A model generated the notes under the pieces. That model saw nothing but the letters and a program-made list of their open reading frames with translations. It was not told where the DNA came from and made no database searches. Of a stretch of 64,000 nt of DNA, positions 17,710 through 26,546 are shown piece by piece (within the stretch, counting starts at the first letter, position 1; every line of letters begins with the position of its first letter). The DNA is from JADJEK01 sp052034255 (GTDB taxonomy: Bacteria > Planctomycetota > B15-G4 > JADJEK01). The stretch spans positions 1 to 64,000 of the forward strand of contig JBPOIU010000020.1 of the NCBI GenBank assembly GCA_052034255.1, read 5' to 3'. A program made the position numbers and the translations under genes.

Positions 17710-19188
17710 TCAGGCGAGCAGCGCGGGGATCACCTTGCCGGCGACGTCGGTCAGGCGGTAGTCGCGGCCTTGATGCTTGTAGATCAGCCGTGTGTGGTCG
17801 AAGCCGAGCAGGTGCAGCATCGTCGCGTGGAGGTCGTGGACCTCGACCGGGTTCTCGACGATGTTGTACGAGTAGTCGTCGGTCTTCCCGTACGTGATGC
17901 CGGGCTTGATGCCGCCGCCGGCGAGCCACACGGTGAAACAGCGCGGATGGTGATCGCGCCCGTAATTCGTCTTCGACAGTTCGCCCTGGCTGTAGACCGT
18001 GCGGCCGAACTCGCCGGCCCACAACACCAGCGTGTCGTCGAGCAGGCCGCGGCGCTTCAGATCGCGCAACAGCGCGCCCTGCGCGCGATCGACCGCGCCG
18101 CATTGCGCGCGCATCTCGTTGGGCAGGTTGTTGTGCGCGTCCCAACCGCGCATGTAGAGCTGGATGAAGCGGACTCCGCGCTCCGCCATGCGCCGCGCCA
18201 GCAGACAGTTCGCCGCGAACGAGCCCGGCTTCTTCACGTCCTCGCCGTACATCGCGAGCGTCGCCTCGTCCTCGTCGGAGAAGTCGACGAGGTCCGGCAC
18301 CGACATCTGCATACGGAACGCCATCTCCTGTTGCGCCAGACGTGCGGCCGTTTCGGGATCGTTCGTGCGGTCCTGTTCGACGCCGTCGAGTTGCGCCACG
18401 AGGTCCAGCATGCGGCGACGATCGGCGCGCGAGACGCCGTTCGGATCGCGCAAGAACAACACCGGATCGGCACCCGCGCGCAGCCGGCAACCCTGGTGCT
18501 CGCTCGGCAGGAAGCCGGAACCCCAGAAGCGCGCCGACAACGCTTGCATGTTGCCGATGCCTTGCGTGATCAGCACGACGAACGTCGGCAGGTTCTTGTT
18601 CATGCTGCCGAGGCCGTAGCCGACCCACGAACCGAACGACGGCCGCCCCGGCTGCTGATTGCCGGTTTGGAAGAACGTGATGCCGGGCTCGTGGTTGATC
18701 GCGTCGGTGTGCATCGAGTGGATGAAGCACAACTCGTTCGCCAGCGACGCCGTGTGCGGGATCAACTCGGACAGCCAGACGCCGTCCTGCTGGTTCGCAT
18801 AGCGCTGGAAGCGAAACGCCGTCGGAGCCACCGGGAACCGCGACTGTCCCGACGTCATGCCGGTCAAGCGCTGGCCTTGGCGAATCGAGTCCGGGAGATC
18901 CTGGTTGAAGCGTTCGACCAGCGTCGGCTTGTGGTCGTAGAGGTCGAGCTGGCTCGGCGCGCCTTCCATGTGGAAGTAGATCACGCGCTTCGCCTTGCTC
19001 CGATGGTGCGGACCGAGGACCGGGGCCGCCTGCTCGCGCGCGAACGCACTGCCGCCGCACAACTCGGCGAACGCAGCCGCACCGAGCGCGGACGACGCCG
19101 TGCGCAGCGTGTTCGAGAAGAACCGTCGACGCGTGAGCTTCAGTCCATCGTCGAACGCGGATTCGGAGCCTGGGTTCATCCGGTTCAT
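17710..19188 (-). CDS. DUF1501 protein (Tat-exported, sulfatase-like fold)
   Basis: 492 aa; the ATG at 19188 overlaps the stop of the upstream gene (ATGA). The N-terminus carries a twin-arginine type leader (L-T-R-R-R-F-F then a hydrophobic stretch A-L-G-A-A-A-F-A). Diagnostic DUF1501 segments are present: Y-F-H-M-E-G-A-P-S-Q-L-D-L-Y-D-H-K-P, S-W-V-G-Y-G-L-G-S, W-D-A-H-N-N-L-P, G-E-F-G-R-T-V-Y-S, and D-H-H-P-R-C-F-T-V-W-L-A-G-G-G. These proteins are abundant in planctomycetes, have an alkaline-phosphatase/sulfatase-like core, and are nearly always paired with a DUF1549/DUF1553 cytochrome protein, as here. The biochemical role is unproven. Confidence 0.95.
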   Translation of the reverse strand: MNRMNPGSESAFDDGLKLTRRRFFSNTLRTASSALGAAAFAELCGGSAFAREQAAPVLGPHHRSKAKRVIYFHMEGAPSQLDLYDHKPTLVERFNQDLPDSIRQGQRLTGMTSGQSRFPVAPTAFRFQRYANQQDGVWLSELIPHTASLANELCFIHSMHTDAINHEPGITFFQTGNQQPGRPSFGSWVGYGLGSMNKNLPTFVVLITQGIGNMQALSARFWGSGFLPSEHQGCRLRAGADPVLFLRDPNGVSRADRRRMLDLVAQLDGVEQDRTNDPETAARLAQQEMAFRMQMSVPDLVDFSDEDEATLAMYGEDVKKPGSFAANCLLARRMAERGVRFIQLYMRGWDAHNNLPNEMRAQCGAVDRAQGALLRDLKRRGLLDDTLVLWAGEFGRTVYSQGELSKTNYGRDHHPRCFTVWLAGGGIKPGITYGKTDDYSYNIVENPVEVHDLHATMLHLLGFDHTRLIYKHQGRDYRLTDVAGKVIPALLA

Positions 19189-22100
19189 CCTCGCGTGATC
19201 GTCGCGTCGAGATTGAGCAATGCGCTCGCCAACATCGTCCACGCCGCGAGCTCCGCGGGATCGCGGCCCTCCGCGCGGGGCAGGACGCCGACCGCCAGCA
19301 ACGCCTCGGCGTCGGCCGGGGCCGCGCCGTAGCGCGCGCGGAAATCGCGCAGCGCATCGGACAGCGCCGCGGCCTGCCGCACGGACGGCGCGTTGCCGGT
19401 GCAGCGCCGGAACATCGTCTCGATCCGCACGACGTCGTCGTCGGCTTCCGCCAGCGTGCGCTGTGCGAGCCCGCGCGCCGCTTCGACGAACTGCTCGTCA
19501 TTCCACAGCGCGAGTGCTTGCAGCGGCGTGTTCGTCGTCGTGCGCTTCACGGTGCACGATTCCCGCGTCGGCGCATCGAGCGCGAGCAGCGTCGGCGGCG
19601 GCGCCGCGCGCTTCCAGTACGTGTAGAGCGAGCGCCGCCACAGCTCGTCCCCGTCCCCACGCTGGTACGCACGCGTGTTCGAGGCCGGCATCGCCACTTC
19701 CTGCCATAGGCCTTCCGGCTGGTACGGGCGCACCGACGGGCCGCCGACGCGCTCGACGAGGAGGTCGGCGACGTAGAGCGCTTGGTCGCGAATCGCTTCG
19801 GCCGACAGCCGCTTGCGCGGAAAGTAGGCCAACCAGCGATTGTCGGGGTCGCGCTCGCGGACGTCCGCACGGACTCGCGCGCTCTGCCGATAGACGCGGC
19901 TGTTCAGGATGGTCGCGATCAGCCGCTTGACGTCGTAGCCGTGCTCGACGAAATCGACGGCGAGCCAGTCCAGCAACTCGGGATGACTGGGGTATTCGCC
20001 CTGGAGTCCGAAGTCCTCGGTCGTCTTCACCAAGCCCGTGCCGAAGATCTGGTCCCAGATCCGATTGACGAACACGCGCGCGACCAGCGGATTCTGCGGC
20101 GACGTCAGCCAGCGCGCGAGCCCGACGCGATCACGCGGCACGCCCTCCGGCCACGTGCCGAGCGCGGCGGGAACGGCGCGTTCGACGCGTTGCTGCGGGT
20201 CGGGCTTGTCATAGAGCCCGCGCATCAACACGAAGGTCTCGCGCGGCATCGGGCGCTCTTTCATCACCATCGTGCGCGGGACTTCGGCGCGCAGTTGCTC
20301 GAGTTCGCGATCGAGCGCCGTGATCTTCGCGACGCCGTCGCGATACGCGGTCGAGAACGCCGTACGCCACGCGCGCTCGAAGCGTTGCGCCAAGTGCGCG
20401 TCCTGCGCCGCGGTGTCGACCAGCGCCGTCAACAACTCGCCGCGGAGTTCGCGTTCGGGTCGAATCGTGCGCCAGAAGAAGCCGGCCTCGCCACCGCTGT
20501 TCGCGACCTTCAGGGTCAGCAAATGGCGCCCAGCCGGCAGTTCGAACTCGACCGCGTCCTGATCCCGCGCCAAGCCGCGATCGGTGCGATTCGCCGCGAT
20601 CTCGACACCATCGAGGAACAGCTTGAAGCCGTCGTCCGAGCCGAGACGCGCATCGACCTTGCGCGTCGACGGCACGAACAACTCCTTCGCGACGTAGCTG
20701 ACGTTGGTGCCGCCCGCGAGGTCGCCGTTCAGCCGATCGTCGCGGAACTCCGGCACGGGTCGCCAACTCTGATTGCCGAAGCCGAAGTTCTTGCCGCGAT
20801 CGAGCGTCGTCTCGGCCTCGGGCCCGAACGCGGTCGTGAACGCGAGCTCGCCCGAGTCGGCCGGGAACGGACCGACCAGGTGCCACGCCGTCGCCGCGAC
20901 GGGCAGCATGTCGAACGCCGCCGGATCGAACGCGCCGATGCCGATGCGCACCCGACCGAACGTGTGTTGCGCATAGATCGAGCGGTAGTGCAGCCGAACC
21001 TGGACTTCGGTGCCCCCGGCGAACCCGAACGGCTCTTGCGCGAGGAACCACGCCAAACGCCCATCGGTGCGGTTGTGCGCGTCGACGGCCCAACCGTCGG
21101 CCGTGTCCGGTCGCAACGCGTTCACCACGCCGAAGTCGCCGTTCTCCTGCTCGAAGTCGGCCCACGCCCACGCCAACGGCACGGTGACGGAACGCGTCGG
21201 ATCGGCACTCGACGTCGCGACCACCTCGATGCCGGACAGCACGCCATTGCCGTTGAACGCCCGTCCGACCCGCCCATTCGGCAGGTCCGGATCGGGCAGG
21301 ACTTCGAGCTGCAGCAAACGCAGATCGGTGGCGTCGGTGTGCAACGTCAGTTCGTGCACGTCTTGATCCGGATTCGTCCCGGACGCGAACACCGAACCGT
21401 CGTCGCGCACGGTCAGCGTCGCGCCGCCCGTCGACGCCGCGCGGACGACCGTCACCGGTTCGAGGCGCACGCCGCTCGCGGCGCGCACCGCGTTGACGAA
21501 CGACACGCGTTCGACCGCTTCTTCGGGTGCCGCCTCGTCGAGTTCGCGCTGCAGCGCCTCACGCCGCGCCGTACGCTCGGCGAGCTGGCTCTCCTGGTCC
21601 GCTGACGGAACCTCGATGAACGGCTCGAACGCACGATTCGGATCGGGCAATTGCGAGTACAGCCCGGGCTCTTCGATCGAATTGAAGAACGCGATCAACC
21701 CGTAGAAGTCGCGCTGCGAGATCGGGTCGAACTTGTGGTCGTGGCAGCGTGCACAGCCGAGCGTCAGCCCGAGGAACACCGATCCGGTCGTCGCCACGCG
21801 ATCGACGGCGTACTCGACGAGGTACTCCTCGGCGATCGCTCCGCCTTCGTCGGTCGTCACGTGGTTGCGGTTGAAACCGCTCGCGACGATCTGCTCGCGC
21901 GTCGCGCTCGGCAACAGGTCGCCGGCCAACTGCTCGGTGATGAAGCGGTCGAACGCCATCCCATCGTGGAATGCCCGCAACACCCAATCGCGCCAAGCCC
22001 ACATCTGGCGGCCGGCGTCGGTATGGATGCCGGACGTGTCGGCATAGCGCGCTTGGTCGAGCCACGGCGTCGCCATGCGCTCGGCGTAGCGCGAGACGTA

Positions 22101-22856
22101 CGGCTCGTCGTGCAACAGTCGCTCGACGAGTCGCTCGAATGCATCGGTCCGATCGTCGGCGAGGAACGAGTCGAGCTCCGCCGGCGTCGGCGGCAAGCCC
22201 GTGATGTCGAGAAACGCGCGCCGTGCCAACGTCGACCGCTCGGCGTCCGGACTCGGCGCAATGCCTTCGCGCTCGAGCCGCGCCAACACGAACGCGTCGA
22301 TCGGCGTCGACGGCCACGCCGTGTCCACCACCGCGGGCGGCTCGACGCGCGCCGGCGGAGCGAACGCCCAATGCGGTTCGTACACCGCGCCTTGCGCGAT
22401 CCAGCGCTCGATGACGTCGAGTTCATGACTCGTCAGCGGCGGCTTGTGCGCGTCGACCGGCGGCATGCGACGGTCGATGTCGTCGGTCGTCAACCGTTGC
22501 CACAGCACGCTCGACGTCGGCGAACCGGGCACGACCGCAGCGCCGTGCTCGCGCGCGGCGGTCGCGTCTTCGGCGCGGTCGAGGCGCAAGTTCGCGGCGC
22601 GCTTGCCCTGGTCCTGCCCGTGACATTGGAAGCACTTGTCCGACAGGATCGGCCGCACGTCGCGCCCGTAGCGCACGAGTTCGTCGGGCGGCACGAGATG
22701 CGTCGGCGCTTCGTCGCGCGGTCGCTCGGCGCCGGGTTGGGGCGCGACGAGGCGCGGGACGGGCAAAGCGCCGTCCTTGCGGTCGGTGGCGAACGCCGAC
22801 GCGAGCACGAGGCTCGCAGCCGGCAGGAACGCGAAGATCCGGGTGGTTCGCGTCAT
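19185..22856 (-). CDS. PSCyt1/DUF1549/DUF1553 planctomycete cytochrome protein
   Basis: 1223 aa from the ATG at 22856, which begins a signal peptide (T-R-T-T-R-I-F-A-F-L-P-A-A-S-L-V-L-A-S-A). Residues ~65-150 form PSCyt1 with the haem motif C-F-Q-C-H. Residues ~185-390 match DUF1549, including L-D-I-T-G-L-P-P-T-P and the second C-A-R-C-H-D-H-K-F-D-P motif. Residues ~500-770 are a beta-rich insertion with a PA14-like part (L-G-S-D-D-G-F-K-L-F-L-D-G-V). The C-terminal ~330 residues are DUF1553, with N-R-I-W-D-Q-I-F-G-T-G-L-V and P-R-K-R-L-S-A-E-A-I-R-D-Q. These proteins are predicted periplasmic and redox-linked. It is coupled to DUF1501 by ATGA. Confidence 0.95.
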   Translation of the reverse strand: MTRTTRIFAFLPAASLVLASAFATDRKDGALPVPRLVAPQPGAERPRDEAPTHLVPPDELVRYGRDVRPILSDKCFQCHGQDQGKRAANLRLDRAEDATAAREHGAAVVPGSPTSSVLWQRLTTDDIDRRMPPVDAHKPPLTSHELDVIERWIAQGAVYEPHWAFAPPARVEPPAVVDTAWPSTPIDAFVLARLEREGIAPSPDAERSTLARRAFLDITGLPPTPAELDSFLADDRTDAFERLVERLLHDEPYVSRYAERMATPWLDQARYADTSGIHTDAGRQMWAWRDWVLRAFHDGMAFDRFITEQLAGDLLPSATREQIVASGFNRNHVTTDEGGAIAEEYLVEYAVDRVATTGSVFLGLTLGCARCHDHKFDPISQRDFYGLIAFFNSIEEPGLYSQLPDPNRAFEPFIEVPSADQESQLAERTARREALQRELDEAAPEEAVERVSFVNAVRAASGVRLEPVTVVRAASTGGATLTVRDDGSVFASGTNPDQDVHELTLHTDATDLRLLQLEVLPDPDLPNGRVGRAFNGNGVLSGIEVVATSSADPTRSVTVPLAWAWADFEQENGDFGVVNALRPDTADGWAVDAHNRTDGRLAWFLAQEPFGFAGGTEVQVRLHYRSIYAQHTFGRVRIGIGAFDPAAFDMLPVAATAWHLVGPFPADSGELAFTTAFGPEAETTLDRGKNFGFGNQSWRPVPEFRDDRLNGDLAGGTNVSYVAKELFVPSTRKVDARLGSDDGFKLFLDGVEIAANRTDRGLARDQDAVEFELPAGRHLLTLKVANSGGEAGFFWRTIRPERELRGELLTALVDTAAQDAHLAQRFERAWRTAFSTAYRDGVAKITALDRELEQLRAEVPRTMVMKERPMPRETFVLMRGLYDKPDPQQRVERAVPAALGTWPEGVPRDRVGLARWLTSPQNPLVARVFVNRIWDQIFGTGLVKTTEDFGLQGEYPSHPELLDWLAVDFVEHGYDVKRLIATILNSRVYRQSARVRADVRERDPDNRWLAYFPRKRLSAEAIRDQALYVADLLVERVGGPSVRPYQPEGLWQEVAMPASNTRAYQRGDGDELWRRSLYTYWKRAAPPPTLLALDAPTRESCTVKRTTTNTPLQALALWNDEQFVEAARGLAQRTLAEADDDVVRIETMFRRCTGNAPSVRQAAALSDALRDFRARYGAAPADAEALLAVGVLPRAEGRDPAELAAWTMLASALLNLDATITRG

Positions 22857-22920
22857 GCAGCGGTGCGGCGAAGAGATGCAACCGCTCGCGACGCACAGAC
22901 CCGATGCGTGCGCAGCGGAT

Positions 22921-22948
22921 GCCCGTGGTCGCCGTTCGTGCCACGGGC
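22921..22948 (-). terminator. hairpin downstream of the cytochrome lipoprotein gene
   Basis: GCCCGTGG and its exact complement are separated by a 12-nt loop. It lies within the 172-bp gap between the end of the gene at 23029 and the start of the next minus-strand gene at 22856. There is no T-run. Confidence 0.35.
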
Positions 22949-22968
22949 GCGGCGCAGGATAACCCGAT

Positions 22969-22989
22969 CGCGTCGCCGATTGCGACGCG
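22969..22989 (-). terminator. hairpin downstream of the cytochrome lipoprotein gene
   Basis: CGCGTCGC and its exact complement with a 5-nt loop, 40 bp after the stop at 23029 on the minus strand. It is the first of two hairpins in this gap. No T-run follows. Confidence 0.4.
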
Positions 22990-23028
22990 CAATCGAACGA
23001 AGATGCGCGAAAGGGGGAAGGGGTTCGA

Positions 23029-26000
23029 TCAACGCGCGCGCAAGCGCAGCGCTTCGAGATTCGCGATGTACGCCGCCGCGCGACTCGTCGCTTTGACGCG
23101 CAGCGTCGCGACACCTGCTTGCGAGAACTCGAGCACTCCGAGCTCGCGTTCGCGGAACTCGGTCCAACTCGGCGTGGCTTCGGTCGTGAACGCGAACGTC
23201 GTCGCGTCGCACTCGACCACGAGCTGCGATCCCACCTGATCCTCGGGCGCCGCGTAGCGCAGCGCTACGTCGTACGCGCCCGCGCGCGGCACATGCAGCG
23301 CGAACGTGAACGCGGTGTCGACGTCGCTCCAGCTGCCGATGCACTCGTCCTCACGCTCCGCGTGCGTGCCCTCGATTTCCGCATCCAGCGCCGCGATCAC
23401 CAGCTCCTCGCCCGCGGCCGTCGGCAGCGCGAACTCGAGCGGCGCCGCACGCACGACGACGGGCTTCGACGAGCGCGTCAACGCGGCCACGCCGGCCGCG
23501 CCGCGGTCGGTGTACGACGCGCGCAGCACGTAGATGCCGTGCGCGTCCTTCGCCGTCTCGGGCGCCGCCGGGATCACGACCGTGCCGTCCTTCCCACGCA
23601 GACCGTCGTCGGAGCCCAATGCCGCGATGGCGTCGACCATGTTCGCGATCGACGGCTCGGGAACGTGGAGGTGTGGCGGCATCGCGACCGAGCCGTAACG
23701 CCCCGCGCCTCCGGCACGCACCTTCGCGATCAAGCGAGCGATCTCTTCGGCGCGTCGCGACTCGTCGAGCGCGCGCAGCGCGTCCGCGACTTGCCGGTAG
23801 GCCGGGCCGACCGACGGTTGTTCGGGGTGGTGACAGGCGATGCAGCCGCTCCTCTTCAGCAGCGCCGTGCCCTTCAACCGGGGATCCATGCCCGGCAACA
23901 GCGGATCGGGCTCGACGTCCGCGGCGTCGTCGGGATCACCGCTTTCGACGTAGACCGCGACCAGGTCCGCCCGCCGCAGCGCGTCTTCGGCAGCCAGCGG
24001 CCCGCCGTTCGCGCGGCCGTCCTCGACGTCCGACACCTCGACCGTGTACGTGAGCGGCGCGTCCCAGCGGAACGTCGCCGGCGCGAACAGCGTCACTTCG
24101 GGAGCGGTGTTGCCGGCGACGATCGACGTCATCGCCTTGCCCTCACGCCCCGCAGCGTCCGTCACGGTCAGCGAGACGTCGTAGGCGCCGGGCTTCGCAT
24201 ACTCCTTGCGCGGCGAGGCCTCGGACGACGCGGTGCCGTCGCCGAAATCCCACGCGTAGCGCAGCCGCGCGTCGTCCCCGTCGGGATCGTGCGTGCCGGC
24301 GCTGGAGAATCGCACGGCCAACGGCAGGCCCCCGGTCGTCGGCGTGGCGTCGATCGCCACCTTCGGGCGCTTGTCGAAACTGGAGAAGCGCACGCGCAGC
24401 AGGCGGCCGTCGACGTTGTCCCACCAATTCGTGCCGTAGTCGAGGATCCACAACGCGCCGTCCTTCCCGAGCTCGACGTCGATCGGATGCGGGATCGACA
24501 CGTGCGCGAGGAAGCGGTGCACGCCGTCCAACTCGCCGGCCTCGTCGAACTTCAGCCAGAAGAAGGTCGCGCGGGCCCAGTCGTAGAACAGCATCACGCG
24601 GTCGAACCACGCCGGGAACTGGCCGCCGTGCAGCGACTGGTGGATCCAGGGTCCAGCCATCGCGTTGCGGCCACCATCGTTCAGCTCGGGCAGCGTCGAC
24701 GAACGGCCGTACGGATAGGCGAAGAACGGCCGCGTTGGCGACGGCAAGCGTTCGAGCCCGGTGTTGCGCGGCGAGTCGTTGACCAGCAGATCGGCGAAGC
24801 TCTCCCCGCGCTCACCGCTGGCGAAATCGCGATCCCGATAGAACCGGCCACCGCGCGCGAACGGCCAACCGAAGTAGCCCGCACGTCGCGCACGGTTCAG
24901 CGTGTCGACGCCGCGCGGATCGCCGTGCCCGTCGTCACCGGCGTCCGGCCCGACGTCGCCCCACCACACGTCGCCGGTCAGCGGATCGACGCTGATGCGA
25001 TACGGATTGCGGCAGCCCTTGACGAAGATCTCCGGGCGCGTGAACGCTGTGCCAGGCGGCCACAGATTGCCGTCGGGGATCGCGACCGTGCCGTCCTCGT
25101 TCGGCCGGATGCGCAGGATCGAACCGCGCAAGTCGTTCGAATTGCCCGCGGAGCGCTGCGCATCCCATTCCGTGCGGTCCTCGCGCTCGTCGATCGGCGC
25201 GAAGCCGTCGGATGCGAACGGGTTCGTGTTGTCGCCGGTCGACAGGAACAACTCACCGCTTCGCGCGAACGCCAACGACCCACCTTCGTGACACGTCGTT
25301 TCGTCGCGATCGGTTCCGACTTCGAGCAGCACGCGCTCGTCGACGAGCTTCGCCGCATCACCGTCGCCTTGCAGCGTGAACCGCGACAGGCGATTCAACG
25401 CTGGTTCGCGCGGCGACCAATAGACGTAGACGAATCGATCCACGCCGTGGTTCGGCCCGACCGCCAAGCCGAGCCCGCCGCATTCGTTCGCGTGCGTGCC
25501 GGACTCGTCGCGGCACGCGACCTCGAAGCGATGGATCACGCGCACGCGATCGCTCGCCGCCGAGTAGAGCTTCAGCGCGCCCTTGCGCTCGAGCACCAGC
25601 ACGTCGCCGCTCGGCAAGGGTGCGATCTCGATCGGGTCCTCGAGGCCGTCGAGCACGACGTCGACGTCGAAGGCGTCGTCGTCGGGACGCGTGACCTCGA
25701 CTCCGCGCAAGGGCGTTCCCATCGCCGCGAACGCGCGCGCCAACACGCGGCGCACTGGCGCGGAACGATGGACCTCGGCGGTTCCGCCGAGCCCGAGCGC
25801 GACGCAGCCGCCGCCGTCGTACGTGCGTTCCCACGCGACCGGCGTGCGGCCGTACGCGTCGCCGAGTTCGAGCAAGGGGTGCGTGCGCGAGTCCGGCTGC
25901 GCCTGCACGAGCGGTTGCGCGAACACGCATTCCGCGAGCGACGGATCCGCCGCGGCGACGGTGGCGATCTCGTACTGGCCAAACGGCCACTCGGTCGTCG

Positions 26001-26418
26001 ACAGCGCGCCGAAGAGCCGGCGCGACCACCACCATTCCGATTCTGCGCGCAGCGCGCCGTCGAGCGCCAGCACGTACCCGCCGCGCTCGACGAAGCGCGT
26101 CAGGGCTCCCCGCGCCACGTCGTCGAAGCGCTGCGTCGCCGGGCATGCGAGCACGAGCCCCGCGCGCGCGCCGAGCGTCGCGTCGCACAACGCGGCCGCG
26201 TCCGCCACGAACTCGAGCGGGAGGCCGCGCGCCGTCGCGGTCGTTTGCAGTGCTGCTTCCAGCGCGATCCACTCGCCGTCGTCGACGGCGCGGTCGCCGA
26301 CGAACACCAGTACCGGCGGCGGCGGCGGCAACGGAGATCCGTCGTCGCCGCACCCGAGTGTCAGCGTTGCGAGCGTCAGCAGTGTGGCGAACGGAGCTGC
26401 AAGCGCGCGGCGGAGCAT
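23029..26418 (-). CDS. multidomain lipoprotein: ThuA-like, sugar-dehydrogenase-like propeller, PKD, cytochrome c
   Basis: 1129 aa from the ATG at 26418, which starts a lipoprotein signal (lipobox T-L-T-L-G-C). Residues ~40-225 resemble a ThuA-like domain, including P-V-A-W-E-R-T-Y and G-G-G-C-V-A-L-G-L-G-G. Residues ~240-650 form a glucose/sorbosone-dehydrogenase-like beta propeller with E-I-F-V-K-G-C-R-N-P-Y-R-I and W-W-G-D-V-G-P-D-A-G. A PKD domain follows (D-F-G-D-G-T at ~700). A c-type haem motif C-I-A-C-H-H lies near residue 820, with M-P-P-H-L later as a possible axial-Met segment. The last ~170 residues resemble a carbohydrate-binding CBM6-like module. Such proteins are typical of planctomycete/Verrucomicrobia polysaccharide use, where the propeller is thought to oxidise a sugar and the cytochrome to carry electrons; the substrate is unknown. 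Confidence 0.9.
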   Translation of the reverse strand: MLRRALAAPFATLLTLATLTLGCGDDGSPLPPPPPVLVFVGDRAVDDGEWIALEAALQTTATARGLPLEFVADAAALCDATLGARAGLVLACPATQRFDDVARGALTRFVERGGYVLALDGALRAESEWWWSRRLFGALSTTEWPFGQYEIATVAAADPSLAECVFAQPLVQAQPDSRTHPLLELGDAYGRTPVAWERTYDGGGCVALGLGGTAEVHRSAPVRRVLARAFAAMGTPLRGVEVTRPDDDAFDVDVVLDGLEDPIEIAPLPSGDVLVLERKGALKLYSAASDRVRVIHRFEVACRDESGTHANECGGLGLAVGPNHGVDRFVYVYWSPREPALNRLSRFTLQGDGDAAKLVDERVLLEVGTDRDETTCHEGGSLAFARSGELFLSTGDNTNPFASDGFAPIDEREDRTEWDAQRSAGNSNDLRGSILRIRPNEDGTVAIPDGNLWPPGTAFTRPEIFVKGCRNPYRISVDPLTGDVWWGDVGPDAGDDGHGDPRGVDTLNRARRAGYFGWPFARGGRFYRDRDFASGERGESFADLLVNDSPRNTGLERLPSPTRPFFAYPYGRSSTLPELNDGGRNAMAGPWIHQSLHGGQFPAWFDRVMLFYDWARATFFWLKFDEAGELDGVHRFLAHVSIPHPIDVELGKDGALWILDYGTNWWDNVDGRLLRVRFSSFDKRPKVAIDATPTTGGLPLAVRFSSAGTHDPDGDDARLRYAWDFGDGTASSEASPRKEYAKPGAYDVSLTVTDAAGREGKAMTSIVAGNTAPEVTLFAPATFRWDAPLTYTVEVSDVEDGRANGGPLAAEDALRRADLVAVYVESGDPDDAADVEPDPLLPGMDPRLKGTALLKRSGCIACHHPEQPSVGPAYRQVADALRALDESRRAEEIARLIAKVRAGGAGRYGSVAMPPHLHVPEPSIANMVDAIAALGSDDGLRGKDGTVVIPAAPETAKDAHGIYVLRASYTDRGAAGVAALTRSSKPVVVRAAPLEFALPTAAGEELVIAALDAEIEGTHAEREDECIGSWSDVDTAFTFALHVPRAGAYDVALRYAAPEDQVGSQLVVECDATTFAFTTEATPSWTEFRERELGVLEFSQAGVATLRVKATSRAAAYIANLEALRLRAR

Positions 26419-26546
26419 GCGGCGCGGATCATAGATCACGCTGTCCGAATCCGATGGCGGCCGGTCGGGAACGCGCGTTGGATTCGGCGTCGGGACCTTC
26501 GAACCCACGCCGAAGACTCGCGTGCTCGCGTCAGGGCGGCAGGGCG

